DNA of 7,306 nucleotides, from contig NVTQ01000018.1 in NCBI GenBank assembly GCA_002401635.1, forward strand, positions 5,433 to 12,738, read 5' to 3'. Under the pieces are notes generated by a model, which was given only the letters and a program-made list of their open reading frames with translations, did no database searches and was not told the origin of the DNA. Positions 5,741-7,306 of this stretch are shown in pieces. The position numbers and the translations under genes were made by a program. The stretch is from Pseudomonadota bacterium (GTDB lineage: Bacteria; Pseudomonadota; Zetaproteobacteria; Mariprofundales; Mariprofundaceae). Position 1 is the first letter of the stretch, and every line of letters starts with the position of its first letter.

Positions 5741-6087
5741 ATCAGAAATTTTCTTCTCATTACCGCCTTCGTTCCCAACAGGATTTTGCGGAAATGAAGA
5801 AGGGGCGGCGTTTTTCTTATAATGATTTTCGTTGTGTTTATATAAAAAACAACTTGGATCATGGGCGTATTGGATTTGCAGTGTCTAGAAAGTATGGCAA
5901 TGCAGTGCAGCGTCAGCAGTTTAAACGTCATTGGCGAGAGGTTTTTCGCTGTCATATTGCTAAAATTTCTAATTTAGATATTTTAATTATTCCGATAGTA
6001 GGTTTTCGTAAAGAGTTTGATATTCAGGAGAATGCTTTGGCATTATTGGGCAAGCTTATGCAAAAGAATCCGTTATCATTATCATGA
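5737..6087 (+). CDS. rnpA: Ribonuclease P protein component, probable non-standard CTG start
   Basis: RnpA is the small basic protein that pairs with the catalytic M1 RNA in RNase P to cut the 5' leader from pre-tRNAs. The first conventional start, ATG 5794, gives only 97 residues ([12 protein letters not shown]) and removes the conserved first helix. The same frame upstream encodes [19 protein letters not shown], which matches the usual RnpA opening (..RL....DF..V...G.R..), and it contains no ATG, GTG or TTG. The only plausible initiator is CTG 5737, overlapping the rpmH stop as CTGA. From there the length is 116 residues, normal for the family. The core [27 protein letters not shown] is recognisable, but the near-universal RNR motif (NAV.RNR.KR) reads RQQ. 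A yidD start overlaps the stop as ATGA. Identity is firm; the start is inferred. Confidence 0.9.
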   Translation: MNQKFSSHYRLRSQQDFAEMKKGRRFSYNDFRCVYIKNNLDHGRIGFAVSRKYGNAVQRQQFKRHWREVFRCHIAKISNLDILIIPIVGFRKEFDIQENALALLGKLMQKNPLSLS

Positions 6088-6317
6088 AGTATATTTTTCT
6101 TTCCCCCGTTTATTTTTACCGTTATTGCATTTCTCCATTTTTGGCAGATCGATGCATCTACACCCCCAGTTGTTCTGTATACATGGTTGAAGCTGTAGAA
6201 AAACATGGTGTACTTCGGGGTGGTTTTATGGGTGTGAAACGTTTATGTCGTTGTCACCCTATGGCAAAAGGATGTTATGATCCTGTGCCAGAAATTCTTC
6301 AAGTTTCTAACAAGTAA
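6084..6317 (+). CDS. yidD: Membrane protein insertion efficiency factor YidD
   Basis: YidD is a small membrane-associated protein that helps YidC insert inner-membrane proteins. The 77-residue product shows the family pattern: a hydrophobic amphipathic N-terminus (IFLSPVYFYRYCISPFL), the Cys-containing block CIYTPSCSVYMVEAVEKHG (about residues 24-42) and RLCRCHPMAKGCYDPVPE (about 53-70), where most relatives read CHP...GG.DPVP. Here one Gly of that pair is Cys. The ATG overlaps the rnpA stop TGA as ATGA, so translation is probably coupled, and the TAA stop overlaps the yidC Shine-Dalgarno. It is complete and of normal length. Confidence 0.95.
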   Translation: MKYIFLSPVYFYRYCISPFLADRCIYTPSCSVYMVEAVEKHGVLRGGFMGVKRLCRCHPMAKGCYDPVPEILQVSNK

Positions 6318-6326
6318 GGAGTTCCC

Positions 6327-7306
6327 ATGGAACAGCGTAATATGCTATTGGCTTTCGCACTATCGATTGCGATTTTACTCGGATGGGGCGTGATTTTCCC
6401 GCAATCTGAAACCGAGACAATCGAATCCAAGGCAACACCTGAAAAGGCACAGGTTGCGGTGGATAATCATCAAGCACCTGAGTTAAGACCTGTTGATATG
6501 GATGTTAAATCGATTGAACAGGCTTCTAGTGTTGAAGAAGATGCTTTGAAAGTGTTTCATATGGCTAATGATATGCTTCGTGTGGGTATGGATGATCGCG
6601 GTTGGTTAACAGAGGGTGAGTTGTTGGCTTATAATGAGACAACAGAGCCAGACTCTAAGCTTGTAGGTGTCTTGCATACAGGTGAAGGGCATAATGTTTA
6701 TGTGAATTCTGGTGTGCTTGGTCATAAACGTACAACACCTTTTAAGCAGGTTTCGACATCTGCTTCAGCCAATACCCAAACCCAAGTTTTTCAAGCAACA
6801 CTGGATAACGGTAAGGTATGGCAACGTTCTTTAAGCCTAACAAATGGCTCATATGTTGTTCATGTTGAGGATCGTATTCTTAAAGGTGGTGGTATGAAAA
6901 TGTTCCGCCAAGTGGTGGAGCGTAACCCTGATAAAACCAAAGACACATTTTATGAGCATATGGGACCAACAGGCCTGCTAAATGGTGAGTTAAAAGAACC
7001 AAGTTATGATGATTTGGATGAAACACCTGTAAAACTGGCTTCGATTGGCGGTTGGACTGGTATGATGGATCGTTATTTTATTACGGCACTAATTAGCCAA
7101 CAAGAGCATGATTATCGCTATTATTATAAGGGTGACGGCCGCTCTTACCAGGCTGGTGTATTGGATGATGGTGTTTTAGAGCAAGAAGATGCTGTTTTTG
7201 CATCGGATATTTATATTGGCCCTAAATCGATTCCTTTGATGAAGACACTGGGTGTTGGTTTGGAACGCTCGGTTGATTTTGGCTGGTTTGCCTTTATCGC
7301 GAAACC
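6327..7306 (+). CDS. yidC: Membrane protein insertase YidC (C-terminus beyond right edge)
   Basis: YidC inserts and folds inner-membrane proteins, alone or with SecYEG. ATG 6327 is preceded by AAGGAG (6316-6321) with a five-base gap. The frame is open for 326 codons to the window edge. Residues 6-25 form the first transmembrane segment (MLLAFALSIAILLGWGVIFP). A polar linker follows, then the large periplasmic beta-sandwich domain typical of Gram-negative YidC, with GGWTGMMDRYFITALI (about 241-256) and YIGPK (296-300). The last visible stretch, LGVGLERSVDFGWFAFIAKP, is the family's entry into the second membrane helix. The conserved five-helix insertase core lies outside the window. The linker and early periplasmic part (about residues 27-160) look divergent, as is usual in this family. 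It is the fourth gene of the rpmH operon. Confidence 0.96.
   Translation, partial: MEQRNMLLAFALSIAILLGWGVIFPQSETETIESKATPEKAQVAVDNHQAPELRPVDMDVKSIEQASSVEEDALKVFHMANDMLRVGMDDRGWLTEGELLAYNETTEPDSKLVGVLHTGEGHNVYVNSGVLGHKRTTPFKQVSTSASANTQTQVFQATLDNGKVWQRSLSLTNGSYVVHVEDRILKGGGMKMFRQVVERNPDKTKDTFYEHMGPTGLLNGELKEPSYDDLDETPVKLASIGGWTGMMDRYFITALISQQEHDYRYYYKGDGRSYQAGVLDDGVLEQEDAVFASDIYIGPKSIPLMKTLGVGLERSVDFGWFAFIAK

Noticed and set aside
5650..5955. 101-codon minus-strand frame across rpmH and rnpA
   Set aside because: It is antisense to two certain genes, and its Arg-rich end is the reverse reading of the L34 codons.
1..7306. CRISPR arrays, tRNA or rRNA genes and complete insertion sequences
   Set aside because: No regularly spaced repeats, no tRNA-like cloverleaf segments, no rRNA motifs and no transposase frame were seen.

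Overview
The window is the replication-origin neighbourhood of a proteobacterial chromosome, with an accessory block joined to one side. The right part has the classic order dnaN-dnaA on the minus strand, then rpmH-rnpA-yidD-yidC on the plus strand. This order, a 44-residue L34 and a YidC with a large periplasmic domain point to a Gram-negative, moderately AT-rich proteobacterium. I cannot fix the class: gamma- or zeta-proteobacterial would both fit, and nothing in view decides it.

Layout from left to right. Positions 1-770 (minus) hold the N-terminal 256 residues of a DUF2130-family coiled-coil protein that runs off the left edge. Positions 872-2257 (minus) encode a GHKL (Bergerat-fold) ATPase with an HExxH metallopeptidase-like motif near its C-terminus. 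Positions 2254-2510 hold what looks like a decayed vapBC toxin-antitoxin pair: a C-terminal antitoxin fragment and a 17-codon vapC-like start that is now translationally coupled to the ATPase gene. dnaN (2529-3629) and dnaA (3946-5259) follow, both on the minus strand. The 316 bases between them carry DnaA boxes and a DnaA-trio-like CTA repeat, so this is the probable oriC. The 346 bases between dnaA and rpmH hold divergent promoters and a long inverted repeat. rpmH, rnpA, yidD and a partial yidC then run rightward with 4-base overlaps or short gaps.

How it works together: DnaA opens the origin beside its own gene and DnaN is the clamp of the replicase. L34, the RNase P protein, YidD and YidC serve ribosome assembly, tRNA maturation and membrane-protein insertion. 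The genes left of dnaN do not belong to this set. dnaN is commonly followed by recF and/or gyrB, but here it is followed by a toxin-antitoxin scar, the ATPase-peptidase fusion and the DUF2130 protein. This suggests acquisition by horizontal transfer at the dnaN 3' end.

The points most worth a second look are the GHKL-HExxH protein with its DUF2130 neighbour, the vapBC remnant at the junction, the DnaA-trio-like origin, rnpA's apparent lack of a standard start codon with an altered RNR motif, and the 165-bp inverted-repeat segment in the dnaA-rpmH gap.
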